Below the pieces are notes generated by a model. That model searched no databases and was not told where the DNA came from. It saw nothing but the letters and a program-made list of their open reading frames with translations. Shown one piece after another: positions 26,784 to 36,152 of a stretch of DNA of 64,000 bases (its first letter is position 1; each line of letters begins with the position of its first letter). The stretch comes from Chthoniobacter flavus Ellin428. GTDB taxonomy: Bacteria > Verrucomicrobiota > Verrucomicrobiia > Chthoniobacterales > Chthoniobacteraceae. The DNA is taken from positions 186,001 through 250,000 of the forward strand of contig NZ_ABVL01000006.1 of NCBI RefSeq assembly GCF_000173075.1, read 5' to 3'. The translations under genes and the position numbers were made by a program.

Positions 26784-27935
26784 ATGGCCCGTTCCGCCAT
26801 TCGTACCAAACACCAGATCGTCGCCCGCGTGGAAGCGGAACTCCTCCGGCATCTGCGCTTGCGTGACGGTCTCTCGCGAGTGGAACTGGCGCGGGAGCTG
26901 CAACTCGCGCCCTCCACCGCGGGCATCTACGTGGATCGGTTGCTGCGCGACCGTTTCATCGTCGAGAGCCACAAGGCCGGCCGCGAGCAGGGGCGTCCGC
27001 CGACTTTGCTCGTACCCAATCCGGATGGTGGACGCTTCGTCGGGGTTGATTTCGAGGCGCGCAGCATCCTCGCCACCGTCGTCGATTTCTCCCAGCAGGT
27101 CGTGAAGCAAGTCCGGCGGGCGATTCGCGAAGGCGATTCCGTGGAGCGGATCTTGGTGCGGATCGAAGAAACCATCCGTACCGCGATTGAGGGAGATCAA
27201 CGTCCCTTGCTCGGTATCGGAGTGGGCGTGCCTGGGACGATCGATCCCGTCGAAGGCATCGCGCGAGGCTACGACTTCATTCCGGGGTGGAAGGACGTGC
27301 CGCTGGCGCGACGGCTGAGCGACGAGTTCAAGGTTCCTGTCTATTTGGAAAACAACATCCGCTCGATGGCCATGGCAGAGCTTTGGTTTGGGCAGGGCCT
27401 GGGGCTGCGGAATTTCGTCTGCCTGGGTGTCCGGACGGGCATCGGCGCGGGCATCGTGGCGGATGGCCGGTTGCTTCGCGGCGAACACGGTTGCGCGGGC
27501 GAGATTGGCAAGTGGCACGTTCCCGGGACATCGCGAGGTGATGCGTCGACGGTCTTCCGAACCTTGGAGGACGCGGCCTCTCTGCCGGCGATTCTCGCTG
27601 CGGCAGAATCCGCCATGAAGACGGAAATGGATTTCGCCGCGTTGCGAGAAGCCGCCGCAGCCGGGGAACGGAAAATTCTTCCAGTGCTGGAACGCGCGGC
27701 GGATTTTTACGGCGGCGCGATCCATCAACTGCAGCTCATCTTCGATCCTCATCGCGTCATCCTCGTTGGGCCGCTGGCGGAACTCGGCTCGGCATTTCTC
27801 GATCCTTTGCAGGAAGCGGTTCGCCGCCGGTCACCGGGAGGCCATCCGGAAATCGTCAATTCCACCCTCGGCCAATTCAGCGGGGCATTCGGTGCGGCGG
27901 CCCTCGCGTTGCATCAATGGCAACCCGCTCGCTGA
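26784..27935 (+). CDS. ROK-family transcriptional repressor
   Basis: 383 residues from ATG 26784 (MARSAIRTKHQIVARVEAEL); an upstream GTG-started extension would translate the promoter. Residues ~10-65 form a winged HTH (LSRVELARELQLAPSTAGIYVDRLL). The ROK sugar-kinase-like domain follows: GVDFEARSILATVV, GIGVGVPGTIDP, LENNIRSMAMAELWFG, VCLGVRTGIGAGIV, and GEIGKWHV. The usual zinc-binding cysteine cluster of ROK proteins is not evident; only GEHGCAGEIG is present. It probably senses a sugar or sugar derivative and represses itself and the divergent Gfo/Idh gene through the paired operators. Confidence 0.87.
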   Translation: MARSAIRTKHQIVARVEAELLRHLRLRDGLSRVELARELQLAPSTAGIYVDRLLRDRFIVESHKAGREQGRPPTLLVPNPDGGRFVGVDFEARSILATVVDFSQQVVKQVRRAIREGDSVERILVRIEETIRTAIEGDQRPLLGIGVGVPGTIDPVEGIARGYDFIPGWKDVPLARRLSDEFKVPVYLENNIRSMAMAELWFGQGLGLRNFVCLGVRTGIGAGIVADGRLLRGEHGCAGEIGKWHVPGTSRGDASTVFRTLEDAASLPAILAAAESAMKTEMDFAALREAAAAGERKILPVLERAADFYGGAIHQLQLIFDPHRVILVGPLAELGSAFLDPLQEAVRRRSPGGHPEIVNSTLGQFSGAFGAAALALHQWQPAR

Positions 27936-27955
27936 CACTACCTCCACCTCAAATC

Positions 27956-28492
27956 ATGTCCTCCTGTCTCGTTGTTAGCACCGCCCTTCGCGCCCAAAGT
28001 AAAACGCTGACCCTGGCTCGCGCCATGACTGCGTATCTCGAGGCGTCGGGCGTGAAGTCCGATTTGTTCGATCTCGCCAGCGAACCACTCCCGCCGTGCG
28101 ACGGGGCGAGTTGCTACGCCGATGCCTCGGTCAAGGCGGCGACCGAACGGGTGAAGCAAGCCGCGGGCATCGTCTTTTGCTCGCCGGTCTACAACTATCA
28201 GCTCAATTCCGCGGCAAAGAATTTCCTCGAACTGACCAACGACGGCTGGCCCGACAAGATCGTCGGCATCGTCGCCAATGCCGGCGGCGATCGGTCCTTT
28301 CTTTCAGTGCTGACCCTGGTCAATTCCCTGTGGGTGGACCATCGCTGTCTGGTCGCGCCGCGTTTCGTCTACGCGACCGGCACGGCCTTCGCCGAAAACG
28401 GTACCCTGCACGAAACCGGCGAGGTCCGCGACCGCTTGCAATCGCTTGCCACGGATATGCACCGGCTGATTACCCGCCTTGCTCTTTCCTGA
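27956..28492 (+). CDS. NAD(P)H-dependent FMN reductase (flavodoxin-like)
   Basis: 178 residues from ATG 27956 (MSSCLVVSTALRAQSKTLTL), 20 bases after the ROK gene; an upstream in-frame ATG would overlap it. The N-terminal phosphate-binding loop STALRAQSKT and IVFCSPVYNYQLNSAAKNFL match NADPH:FMN reductases (SsuE/ArsH-like). It lies directly before an SsuD-like monooxygenase, so it most likely supplies reduced FMN to that enzyme as a two-component system, the usual arrangement in oxygenolytic desulfonation. Confidence 0.85.
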   Translation: MSSCLVVSTALRAQSKTLTLARAMTAYLEASGVKSDLFDLASEPLPPCDGASCYADASVKAATERVKQAAGIVFCSPVYNYQLNSAAKNFLELTNDGWPDKIVGIVANAGGDRSFLSVLTLVNSLWVDHRCLVAPRFVYATGTAFAENGTLHETGEVRDRLQSLATDMHRLITRLALS

Positions 28493-28519
28493 TTCTGAAC
28501 CGCCCGCCCACGTCCCCTC

Positions 28520-29677
28520 ATGAACCCGCCCCCGATTCCCATTCGCACGCCCGATCCCGCCGTGGAAGTGGCCTGGTTTTCCGCCCTTTGCAGCGACGAC
28601 TATGAATTCCTCGGTGTGCCCGATGGCACACTCCGCAGCAGCTTCGAACACTGTTCGAATATCGTCCGGCGCTCCGATGAATTGGGTTATCAAAACATCC
28701 TAATGCCTTCCGGTTGGGCCAGCGGACAGGAGACCCTGCCCTTCGCCGCGGCGACGGCGGTGCTGACAAAGCAGATTCATCATCTCGTCGCAGTGCGGAT
28801 GGGCGAGATTCACCCGCCGATGCTCGCCCGGCACCTCGCCACGCTCGATCACCTGTTGAAAGGCCGGCTCACAGTCAATATCATCTCGTCCGACCTGCCG
28901 GGGGCGCGCGAGGAATCGGCGGCTCGCTATGCGCGTTCACGTGAGGTCATCGAGATTCTCAAGCAATGTTGGACGCAGCCCGAACTGCATTATCGCGGTC
29001 AGCACTATCAACTCGACCTGCCGACGACCGACCCCGCAAAACCGTATCAGCAGAATGGCGGGCCATTGCTTTACTTCGGCGGCATCTCACCGGATGCCGT
29101 GCAGCTCTGCGCGGAGCATTGCGATGTATTCCTCATGTGGCCGGAGACGGAAGAACGACTGGGCGAAACGATGAAGCTCGTTTCGAGCAAAGCTGCCACG
29201 CTCGGTCGCACGCTCGATTTCGGCCTGCGCATTCATGTTGTCGTTCGCGAGACGGAAAGCGAGGCCCGCGCCGCGGCGGAACGGATGCTTTCAAAGCTGG
29301 ATGCGACAAAAGGTGCGGAGATCAAGGCCCGGGCGCAGGATCACCAGTCCGCGGGCGTGAAACGGCAGGACGAGCTGCGCGCGCAATCGAAGGACGATTA
29401 CATCGAAGAGCACGTCTGGAGCGGCATCGGCCGGGCGCGCAGCGGATGCGGCAGCGCCATTGTGGGTGATCCGGATCAAGTCTACGCCAAGCTGCAGCGC
29501 TACATCGCCATGGGTATGCGGGCGTTCATTTTGTCGGGCTATCCACACCTGGCGGAATGCGAGCTCTTCGCGCGCTACGTGCTGCCGCGATTGAAAACGT
29601 GCAAGCTCAGCGAAGTGCAGGGGCGCAAACCCGCATCCACGCCAGTCACCCCGCTCACCACTGCTCCGCGCAAATGA
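28520..29677 (+). CDS. LLM-class flavin-dependent monooxygenase (SsuD-like)
   Basis: 385 residues. The TIM-barrel luciferase-like core has [40 protein letters not shown] and [20 protein letters not shown]. The C-terminal block [20 protein letters not shown] then [20 protein letters not shown] matches alkanesulfonate and sulfoquinovose monooxygenases. Such enzymes use FMNH2 and O2 to release sulfite from a sulfonate, leaving an aldehyde. The FMN reductase is immediately upstream, and a Gfo/Idh oxidoreductase and a transporter are coupled downstream. The substrate is unproven; a sulfosugar is an attractive guess given the ROK regulator. Confidence 0.87.
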   Translation: MNPPPIPIRTPDPAVEVAWFSALCSDDYEFLGVPDGTLRSSFEHCSNIVRRSDELGYQNILMPSGWASGQETLPFAAATAVLTKQIHHLVAVRMGEIHPPMLARHLATLDHLLKGRLTVNIISSDLPGAREESAARYARSREVIEILKQCWTQPELHYRGQHYQLDLPTTDPAKPYQQNGGPLLYFGGISPDAVQLCAEHCDVFLMWPETEERLGETMKLVSSKAATLGRTLDFGLRIHVVVRETESEARAAAERMLSKLDATKGAEIKARAQDHQSAGVKRQDELRAQSKDDYIEEHVWSGIGRARSGCGSAIVGDPDQVYAKLQRYIAMGMRAFILSGYPHLAECELFARYVLPRLKTCKLSEVQGRKPASTPVTPLTTAPRK

Positions 29678-30708
29678 AACCGGTTCGTTGTGCACTCATC
29701 GGTTACGGGGCCTGGGGCAGTCATCATGCGCGGGCCATCGTCGAATCGCCGCAGGCGGAATTGGTGGGCATCGCGGCACGCTCGGAGGCGAGCCAGGCGG
29801 CGGCTCGCGGAGCGCTCCCAGGAGTGCGCGTCGTTGGCGACTATCATGAATTGCTCACCGATCCTTCGATCGAGATGGTCGATGTCGTTTTGCCGAGCGA
29901 CTTGCATCATCGCGTGGGCCTCGATGTTCTCCGCGCGGGCAAGCATCTCCTCATGGAGAAACCCATGGCGATCAATGAAGCACAGTGCGACGATCTCATT
30001 CGCTGCGCGAAGGAGCAGAGTCGCCTGCTGGCGGTGGGCCACGAGTTTCGTCTTTCCTCGCTGTGGGGCAAGGCGCGCGCGATGATCGACGAAGGTGCCA
30101 TCGGCACGCCGCAATATGCGCTCATCGAATTGTGGCGCCGGCCGTATCGCCTCGGGGCAAGTGGTTGGCGCTACGATATCCAGCGCGTGGGCAACTGGAT
30201 CCTCGAGGAACCGATCCACTTCTTCGATCTCGCTCGCTGGTATTTCAGCGGGGCGGGCAATCCGGTGAGCGTCTTCGCGCGGGCCAACTCGAAGCAACCC
30301 GATCATCCGGAATTGCAGGATAATTTCAGCGCGATCGTGAATTTTCCCGGCGGCGCCTACGCGGTGATTTCGCAGACCTTGAGCGCCTTCGAGCATCATC
30401 AAGTGGTGAAGATCACCGGCACACGCGGTGCGCTCTGGGCGAGTTGGAGCGGCGCGCTCGACCGCACTTTCCACCCGAGCTTTTCGCTGAAGCATTTTGA
30501 CGGCACGGATGTCCGCGAGATCCCGATCGAGAAACCCACGGGCGAGGTTTTCGAATTGGTGGACGAGATCAATGCCATGGCGGCCGCAATACGTCAGGGA
30601 GCACCGTTGCCGGCGAGCGGCGAGGACGGTCGGTGGTCGGTGGCCATGTGCCTGCGGGCTCAGGAGTCGGTGGACAGCGGAAAACCGGTTTCCTTTAGAA
30701 CGTCATGA
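29674..30708 (+). CDS. Gfo/Idh/MocA-family oxidoreductase (cytosolic)
   Basis: 344 residues from ATG 29674 ([20 protein letters not shown]), overlapping the monooxygenase stop (ATGA); the longer frame extends into that gene and is rejected. GYGAWG forms the NAD(P) loop, [19 protein letters not shown] the family motif, and [19 protein letters not shown] follows. No signal peptide. Coupled translation with the monooxygenase suggests it acts on the aldehyde or keto product, for example reducing it to a metabolisable sugar. That role is an inference; in the known sulfoquinovose pathway the reductase is of another family. Confidence 0.86.
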   Translation: MKPVRCALIGYGAWGSHHARAIVESPQAELVGIAARSEASQAAARGALPGVRVVGDYHELLTDPSIEMVDVVLPSDLHHRVGLDVLRAGKHLLMEKPMAINEAQCDDLIRCAKEQSRLLAVGHEFRLSSLWGKARAMIDEGAIGTPQYALIELWRRPYRLGASGWRYDIQRVGNWILEEPIHFFDLARWYFSGAGNPVSVFARANSKQPDHPELQDNFSAIVNFPGGAYAVISQTLSAFEHHQVVKITGTRGALWASWSGALDRTFHPSFSLKHFDGTDVREIPIEKPTGEVFELVDEINAMAAAIRQGAPLPASGEDGRWSVAMCLRAQESVDSGKPVSFRTS

Positions 30709-31982
30709 CGCCGACGAAAAAATGGTATCAGGACGTAACGCTCTACCAGTGGATGGTGGTGCTCATCGCCTCGGTGGGCTGGGTTTTCGACGCCTTTGAA
30801 GGGCAGCTCTTCAACATCCAGCGCAATCAAATGCTCGCCGAGATCCTGCATGTGGCGCCGGATCATCCGGATGTGCGGCGCTGGGGCGACATCTTCCTCG
30901 GCGCGTTCCTCGTCGGTGGCTCACTCGGCGGCATTATTTTTGGATGGCTCGGCGATCGATGGGGGCGCAAGCCGACCATGGTGCTGACCATTCTCTTCTA
31001 TTCGATTTTCTCCGGGCTCACTTATTTCGCGACCTCGCTTTGGCATGTCGGCATCCTGCGCTTCTTCGTGGCGATGGGCGTCGGCGGCGAATGGGCCGTG
31101 GCGGCCGCGCTGGTTGCCGAAGCCGTGCCGCAGCATGCGCGGGCCCACATGTCGGGACTGTTTCATTCCACGAGCATTATCGGCACCTGGATTGCCGCGT
31201 GGGTCGGGCTCGCCTTTGCTGCGGATTGGCGGATGGCTTTCCTCGTCGGCATCGCGCCGTCACTGCTCGTGCTATGGGTGCGCGCACGCGTTGAGGAACC
31301 CGAGCGATGGCATGCGGCTAAAGTGAAAGCCGCTTCCGGCGATACAGCGCAACTCGGCAGTTTTCGCGATCTGCTGACGAATCCGCGTTGGGCGCGGAAT
31401 GCCCTGCTGGGGATGATGCTCGCCGCGGTCGGTCTCGGCACATTTTGGGCAGTGACCGTTGCCGGGCAGGATTTGGCAAAGGACTTTCTCGTGCGGCACG
31501 GTGTAGGCATGGCGGAAGCCACCCGGCGGGCGAAATTTGCCTACGGCAATGTGCAGGCGATCGGCTCGGGTCTTGGCATGCTGGCCTTTGGCCCGCTGGC
31601 GGTGCGTCTCGGTCGGCGCCGCACGTTTGTACTCTATCACGTCGCATCGCTCATCTTCGTGCCGCTGACGTGCTTTTTGCCGACCAGCTACGGGATGCTC
31701 CTCGCCCTGCTGCCGATCTACGGCTTTTTCACCATCGGTATCCACGCGGGTTATGCTGTCTATTTCCCCGAGCTGTTCCCGAATCACCTGCGCTCCACGG
31801 GCACGGGTTTTTGCTTCAATGGCGGCCGACTACTCGCCTCTCCGATGCTCTATTTCTCCGGCTGGCTGAAAGCGCGGATGGATCTCGGCCCGGCGATCAG
31901 CCTCATGGCGTTGCTCTTTCTGTTCGGCCTCGTTTTTATCGCATTCTTGCCGGAGACCAAGGGCCAGCCATTGCCGGAGTGA
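30705..31982 (+). CDS. MFS transporter
   Basis: 425 residues with twelve predicted spans, overlapping the preceding stop (ATGA). The MFS motif A is GWLGDRWGRKPTMVL between spans 2 and 3; the related loop in the second half is LAVRLGRRRTFVL. GWVFDAFEGQLFNIQ near the first span resembles the MHS/sugar-acid and sialate-porter subfamilies, and VYFPELFPNHLRSTGTGFC is a typical C-half motif. It most likely imports the substrate of the coupled monooxygenase/oxidoreductase pair. It converges with the sulfatase gene, the stops being adjacent. Confidence 0.88.
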   Translation: MTPTKKWYQDVTLYQWMVVLIASVGWVFDAFEGQLFNIQRNQMLAEILHVAPDHPDVRRWGDIFLGAFLVGGSLGGIIFGWLGDRWGRKPTMVLTILFYSIFSGLTYFATSLWHVGILRFFVAMGVGGEWAVAAALVAEAVPQHARAHMSGLFHSTSIIGTWIAAWVGLAFAADWRMAFLVGIAPSLLVLWVRARVEEPERWHAAKVKAASGDTAQLGSFRDLLTNPRWARNALLGMMLAAVGLGTFWAVTVAGQDLAKDFLVRHGVGMAEATRRAKFAYGNVQAIGSGLGMLAFGPLAVRLGRRRTFVLYHVASLIFVPLTCFLPTSYGMLLALLPIYGFFTIGIHAGYAVYFPELFPNHLRSTGTGFCFNGGRLLASPMLYFSGWLKARMDLGPAISLMALLFLFGLVFIAFLPETKGQPLPE

Positions 31983-33476
31983 TCACGGGTTCGAGGACGG
32001 AGCCGGCGTAGCGGCGACGGCCTCGACGTCTGGATCGCCATTCTCCTTGAGCCAGCCGAGAAGTTTGATGCGTAGGTCGGCCAGGCGCCTCGCTTGTTCC
32101 GGCTGCGCGGACAGGTCATGCATTTCGTCGGGATCGCTCGCGAGATAGAAGAGCTGCGTCCGTTTTGCCTTGGGATAAAGAATGAGTTTCCAGGTGCCCT
32201 CGCGGATCGCGCGTTGGGCATCGGTGTAGTAGCCGACGACGAATGGATAGACAGTCTTCTGGGCGTCACGGAGGACGGGCACGAGGCTGCGCCCTTGCAC
32301 CGCTGGTGGGGTGGCGATGCCCGTCACTTCGCAAGTGGTGGGAAACAGGTCGCGCAGATCACATTGCGCCTCGCGGGTTTCGCCTTTCGGTATGCCCGGG
32401 CCGCTCATGATTAAAGGCACGCCGAGCGTGTGCTCATATAAATTCTGTTTGCCGATGAGACCGTGGCTGCCCACGGCAAGGCCTTGGTCGCTGGTAAAAA
32501 TGATCAGGGTGTTGTCGAGTTGTCCTGTCGATTTCAACGCCTCCACAATGCGGCCGATCTGTTCGTCCATGCCGGAGATGGCGGCGTAATATGCGGCCAA
32601 CTCGGCTCGCACTTCGTCCGGTCGCCGTGGTGATGCGAGCAATACTTCATCGCGGCCGCCCATGTTGCCATGGTCGAATGGGTGTACGGATCGGAAGTTC
32701 TTCGGCAGCGGCATCGTCTTGGGATCGTATTTCGTTTCCCAACCCGGGGGCAGCAGGCGTGGATCGTGTGGGGCGGTGAAGGCGACATGGAGAAAGAACG
32801 GCTCGGCAGGTTTGCGCTCGATGAAGTCGATGGCCGCGTCGGCGAAGTGCCGGCTGATGTCCGGCGTGAGGCCGACCCCGAGCTCCGGCAACGGCTTCCC
32901 ATCGTCGGTCTTGAAAGTGTAGCCGCGATAACCGGTGGCAGGGCGTCCGGCGTGGTCGACGTAAGATGGCGTGTTCTGCAGTGGTGCGCCGCCGCCGGTG
33001 TAGAGCCCCCGCGTCTCTTCGTAGCCATACGCCTTGGGAGTTGCGCCGTTATCCCACTTGCCGACAAACCACGTGTGATAACCAGCGCTCCGCAAAGTGC
33101 CCGACCAGGTCGCGAGTTTGGGGTCGAGTTTGTTGCCGGTGTAACCGACGCCGTTGCGAAACGCGCAAACACTGGTCAGAATTTCCGCGCGGCTGACGTA
33201 GCATATCGGATAGGCCGCGACCGCCCGGGTGAATGCCGTGCCGCCGTGCACGAGTCGATCGAGATTCGGCGTCTGGATGATGGGATTGCCTAATGCGGCA
33301 ATCGTGTCGGGTCGCTGATCATCCGAGATGATGAAAAGAATATTCGGGTGCCGCACTTCCGCGGCAAAGCTGCCGGCGATCAGACCCAGCCAGATGCCAA
33401 AGACCAGAGCCGCGAAAAGCGCGGCTCGTCCACGGATCCGCGCGGGTGTGGAAAATAGCCCCGTCGGGAAGTTCAT
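31983..33476 (-). CDS. Secreted type I sulfatase-like hydrolase with non-consensus formylglycine site
   Basis: About 497 residues from ATG 33476; GTG 33497 is an alternative that overlaps the upstream gene. There is a signal peptide (ALFAALVFGIWLGLIAGSFA). The N-terminal metal motif is PNILFIISDDQRPDT and the sulfatase block is PICYVSRAEILTSVCAFRNG. The modification site reads C-Y-V-S-R where the standard is C-x-P/A-x-R. Later landmarks are FVGKWDNG, FFLHVAFTAPHDPRL and FTSDQGLAVGSHGLIGKQNL, containing the catalytic Lys/His and DQG. It hydrolyses sulfate esters, probably from polysaccharides. It is co-directional with the Tat protein and esterase upstream. Confidence 0.87.
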   Translation of the reverse strand: MNFPTGLFSTPARIRGRAALFAALVFGIWLGLIAGSFAAEVRHPNILFIISDDQRPDTIAALGNPIIQTPNLDRLVHGGTAFTRAVAAYPICYVSRAEILTSVCAFRNGVGYTGNKLDPKLATWSGTLRSAGYHTWFVGKWDNGATPKAYGYEETRGLYTGGGAPLQNTPSYVDHAGRPATGYRGYTFKTDDGKPLPELGVGLTPDISRHFADAAIDFIERKPAEPFFLHVAFTAPHDPRLLPPGWETKYDPKTMPLPKNFRSVHPFDHGNMGGRDEVLLASPRRPDEVRAELAAYYAAISGMDEQIGRIVEALKSTGQLDNTLIIFTSDQGLAVGSHGLIGKQNLYEHTLGVPLIMSGPGIPKGETREAQCDLRDLFPTTCEVTGIATPPAVQGRSLVPVLRDAQKTVYPFVVGYYTDAQRAIREGTWKLILYPKAKRTQLFYLASDPDEMHDLSAQPEQARRLADLRIKLLGWLKENGDPDVEAVAATPAPSSNP

Positions 33477-33489
33477 CTCGCGGCGATTC

Positions 33490-35004
33490 TCAAGCACCGA
33501 GGGCGGACCGGGTATGTTGGACGAGGTCGTTATCCTTGTCTCCGGAGCCGCGGAAATAGAAGGCGCTCGCGGCCAGCAGTTGATCGCGCCAGGGCGGGGA
33601 AAGCTGTTGGTAGTCCTCCAGCACGGCGGAGCTGAATTTGTAGTCGTGGGCGTTGTTGCCCTTGAGGAAGATCAGGCGCCGGGCCGCGGTGGCGAAGGCC
33701 GAAGCGTCGGGCTTGTCTTTGAGCCAGGCGAGAATTTTGCGCGAGGCGTTGAGGCGATTATGGCTGATGTCCGCGAAGATTTCGGCGACGGCTTCATCGC
33801 CCTTCGCATCCGGAGCCAGCGGTTCGAGCGTGTCGATGTGCAGGCCGCTGTCCGTGTGGTTGCCGCGGAAGAGCGGGAGGAAGGCAGCGTTTTGCAGCAG
33901 GAGCAAGCGGCGGGTTTCGTCGTTCTGTGCGCGGTGCCAGGCGTAATGCACGGCATTGGTAAAGGTCGTGGCGTGGAGCGAGAGAATGCCCGGTGCCTGC
34001 ATGAGCAGTTCGCCGGCGCCCGTGAAAAGGCCATCGAAGATCGATTGCGGCGCCACGCGGTCATTGAGCAATTTGGTCACCAGTGTACTGGTATCGCTGG
34101 GCGACCCGCTGCGGATGGCCTGCAACAGATCCGCGCTCGCCTCCGCGCTGGGTTTGCCGATGAGCCAGCCGTCGCGGATGCTTTTCACTCGGGTGAGATT
34201 GTCACGGAAGGGACGGTCCGCCGGCAGGTCCGCGTCCGCGGGATTTTCCTTCGTGCCGGCGCGATCGAGCAATGCATAGGCCAGCGAACGCAGCACCGGC
34301 TCGGCATGTTGCCAGCCGATCACCTCGAGGCAGCGGAAGCTGTTCGAAACGTAGATGGCCTTATGGCCGATCTCGCGGAAATCCCGTGACCCGATGCGAC
34401 AGAAAATTTCGAAGAGATCATCCGCGCTCGTGTGGGTCCTTACGAGGCCGGCGATGGCGGCATCCGCCCCCGCCTCATCCCAGCGGTCCATGGCTTCGAT
34501 GAATGCCGCGCGGGCTTTGTGGCTCGCGGGTACGGCAGCTTCATCAATGGGCGGCAGCACCCAGTTGCCTTCGTGTTGATTGGACGCTTGCGAGACTTTG
34601 AATTGATCGATGGCCCAGAAGATCGGCAGCCAGCGATCCGAATCCGGCGATGCGAGACTGGCGAGGTGGGCGGAATTGATGACCAATACCGCGTGGAACT
34701 TGAAGCCCACCGGTCGCGGTTGGATGCTGCGCACACCGGCGAGAAAGAGCGCGGTCAGCAATTGCCGGTAGCTGAGGCCGCCTTTCACGCGTGCGGCCAC
34801 TTCTTCGAGCACGCGCTCGCGCGGCGTGTCTTCGAGCAAGCGCACGAGTGGTTCGGTCTCGGCATCGAAGCGCACCATGCGCGGATCGGCGGCCACCTCG
34901 GCGGCGGAGACAGAGGGAAGCTGCGCGAGGAAGCCGAGTTCGCCGAGGGCGGCGAGCGCGCCGGTGCCGGCGGCAGCCTGGAGGAAGGAGCGACGGGGGA
35001 TCAC
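33490..35004 (-). CDS. Tat-signal protein of unknown function
   Basis: 504 residues starting at GTG 35004 (MIPRRSFLQAAAGTGALAAL). The RRSFLQ motif and Ala-rich stretch indicate Tat export. The mature part is helical with no motif I recognise: GGLSYRQLLTALFLAGVRSI, then FHAVLVINSAHLASLASPDS, and a His-containing stretch HATTFTNAVHYAWHRAQND. Several conserved-looking histidines (FKFHAVLVI, NSAHL, SLHATTFTNAVH, HYAWH) could bind metal. It lies between a sulfatase (overlapping by a few bases if the GTG start of that gene is used) and an esterase. Function unknown. Confidence 0.8.
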   Translation of the reverse strand: MIPRRSFLQAAAGTGALAALGELGFLAQLPSVSAAEVAADPRMVRFDAETEPLVRLLEDTPRERVLEEVAARVKGGLSYRQLLTALFLAGVRSIQPRPVGFKFHAVLVINSAHLASLASPDSDRWLPIFWAIDQFKVSQASNQHEGNWVLPPIDEAAVPASHKARAAFIEAMDRWDEAGADAAIAGLVRTHTSADDLFEIFCRIGSRDFREIGHKAIYVSNSFRCLEVIGWQHAEPVLRSLAYALLDRAGTKENPADADLPADRPFRDNLTRVKSIRDGWLIGKPSAEASADLLQAIRSGSPSDTSTLVTKLLNDRVAPQSIFDGLFTGAGELLMQAPGILSLHATTFTNAVHYAWHRAQNDETRRLLLLQNAAFLPLFRGNHTDSGLHIDTLEPLAPDAKGDEAVAEIFADISHNRLNASRKILAWLKDKPDASAFATAARRLIFLKGNNAHDYKFSSAVLEDYQQLSPPWRDQLLAASAFYFRGSGDKDNDLVQHTRSALGA

Positions 35005-35076
35005 GAGACAAACTCTCCACCCGTTGCGGAGATCGCGCCAACACTTTTCGCGCGCCGAATCAGCGGAGAGGTCGAC

Positions 35077-35982
35077 TCAAGGATTCGTCTTCTGCGGCGG
35101 CAGGTAGCCGAGCGAGACGAGAAATTGGTCGGCCTCAGCGACGGTCTCGTTGTAGCGGGCGGCATTGAAGAAGCCATGCGTCTGGCCTTCGTAGCCGACG
35201 AGGTCGCAACGATTGCCCTTCTTCTTCATTTCCGTGGCGAAGGCTTCGGCGCTAGCGTAGGGCACGGTGGTGTCGGCCTTGCCGTGCAGGATCAGCATGG
35301 GCGGCAGGTGTTCGCCGACGTGATGGATGGGCGAGATGGCTTCAGGCGGACAGCCGAAACGATCGGCGTTTTGTTTGCTCTCGAAACCTTTCGCGTCCAG
35401 TCCAGGGAAGGGGGCCAGCGCCAGCGCGGGATTGAACAGCACAAGGGCGTTCGGCACTGCGCTAACATTCGTGTCTTCCCCGGCCTCGTCCATGCCGGGG
35501 AGCGTCGCGGTGGCGGCCGCGAGATGACCGCCCGCGGATCCTCCGGCGGCGACGATCTTGTCCGGATCGATGCCGAGACGGTCGGCATTTTTGCGCACCC
35601 AACGAAGGCAGGACTTCGCATCCGCCACGCAGGCGGTCGGCTTCACGTGCTGGCGCGAAGCGACGCGATAGTCGGCAGTGATGGCAACCATGCCCCGCTC
35701 TGCAAAGTGGCGGCACTGCGATTCGAATTGCGATGGCGATCCGCTCGTCCATCCGCCACCGAAGAAAAAGACAATCGCCGGCCGTTTCGCCGCGGGCGCG
35801 GATTTTTCGGCGGGTTGAAAGATCCAGAGCTTCAGGGCCGTACCATCGACCTCCTTGTATGTCTCGACGCTCGCGCCTTCCATCGAGGGAGGGTAAGTGA
35901 ACTTCCGCCGTGGCGGATTTTCTTCCGCACGGACAGCCAGGCTAAAGACCGCGAGAACGAGGAAGAGGGCGAGGCGATTCAT
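35077..35982 (-). CDS. Secreted alpha/beta-hydrolase (BD-FAE/acetyl-esterase-like)
   Basis: 301 residues with a signal peptide (LALFLVLAVFSLAVRA). The oxyanion segment is AIVFFFGGGWTSGSPSQFE, where HGG of the hormone-sensitive-lipase family is replaced by FGGG. The nucleophile elbow is VAAGGSAGGHLAAA (GxSxG). The acid lies near MLILHGKADTTVPYASA and the catalytic His in YEGQTHGFFN. It is likely a carbohydrate esterase that removes acetyl or feruloyl groups, fitting a polysaccharide-degrading context with the sulfatase. 72 bases separate it from the Tat protein downstream. Confidence 0.86.
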   Translation of the reverse strand: MNRLALFLVLAVFSLAVRAEENPPRRKFTYPPSMEGASVETYKEVDGTALKLWIFQPAEKSAPAAKRPAIVFFFGGGWTSGSPSQFESQCRHFAERGMVAITADYRVASRQHVKPTACVADAKSCLRWVRKNADRLGIDPDKIVAAGGSAGGHLAAATATLPGMDEAGEDTNVSAVPNALVLFNPALALAPFPGLDAKGFESKQNADRFGCPPEAISPIHHVGEHLPPMLILHGKADTTVPYASAEAFATEMKKKGNRCDLVGYEGQTHGFFNAARYNETVAEADQFLVSLGYLPPQKTNP

Positions 35983-36070
35983 GGTTTGGGGAAATGAGAG
36001 GAATGGCTAGTGAAACCAGCCTTTAGCGCATCGGTTGCAACATTCGAATCCGTGAGTCGATGCTGCTGGC

Positions 36071-36111
36071 AGAGCGCGCGATTGTAGGGCGGCCATCCTG
36101 GCCGCCGCTCT
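36071..36111. other. Intergenic hairpin between minus-strand genes
   Basis: GGCGGCCA and TGGCCGCC flank a three-base loop (36089-36107), with outer pairing of AGAGC and GCTCT. No T run follows on either strand, so an intrinsic terminator is doubtful; it may be a small dispersed repeat. Confidence 0.45.
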
Positions 36112-36152
36112 GTAAGCATTCAGGATTCGGAAACCTTTTTTTAAGGGGCGCT

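Noticed and set aside
34432..35997. 521-residue plus-strand open frame
   Set aside because: Antisense to the Tat-signal protein and esterase, which have export signals and a GxSxG elbow.
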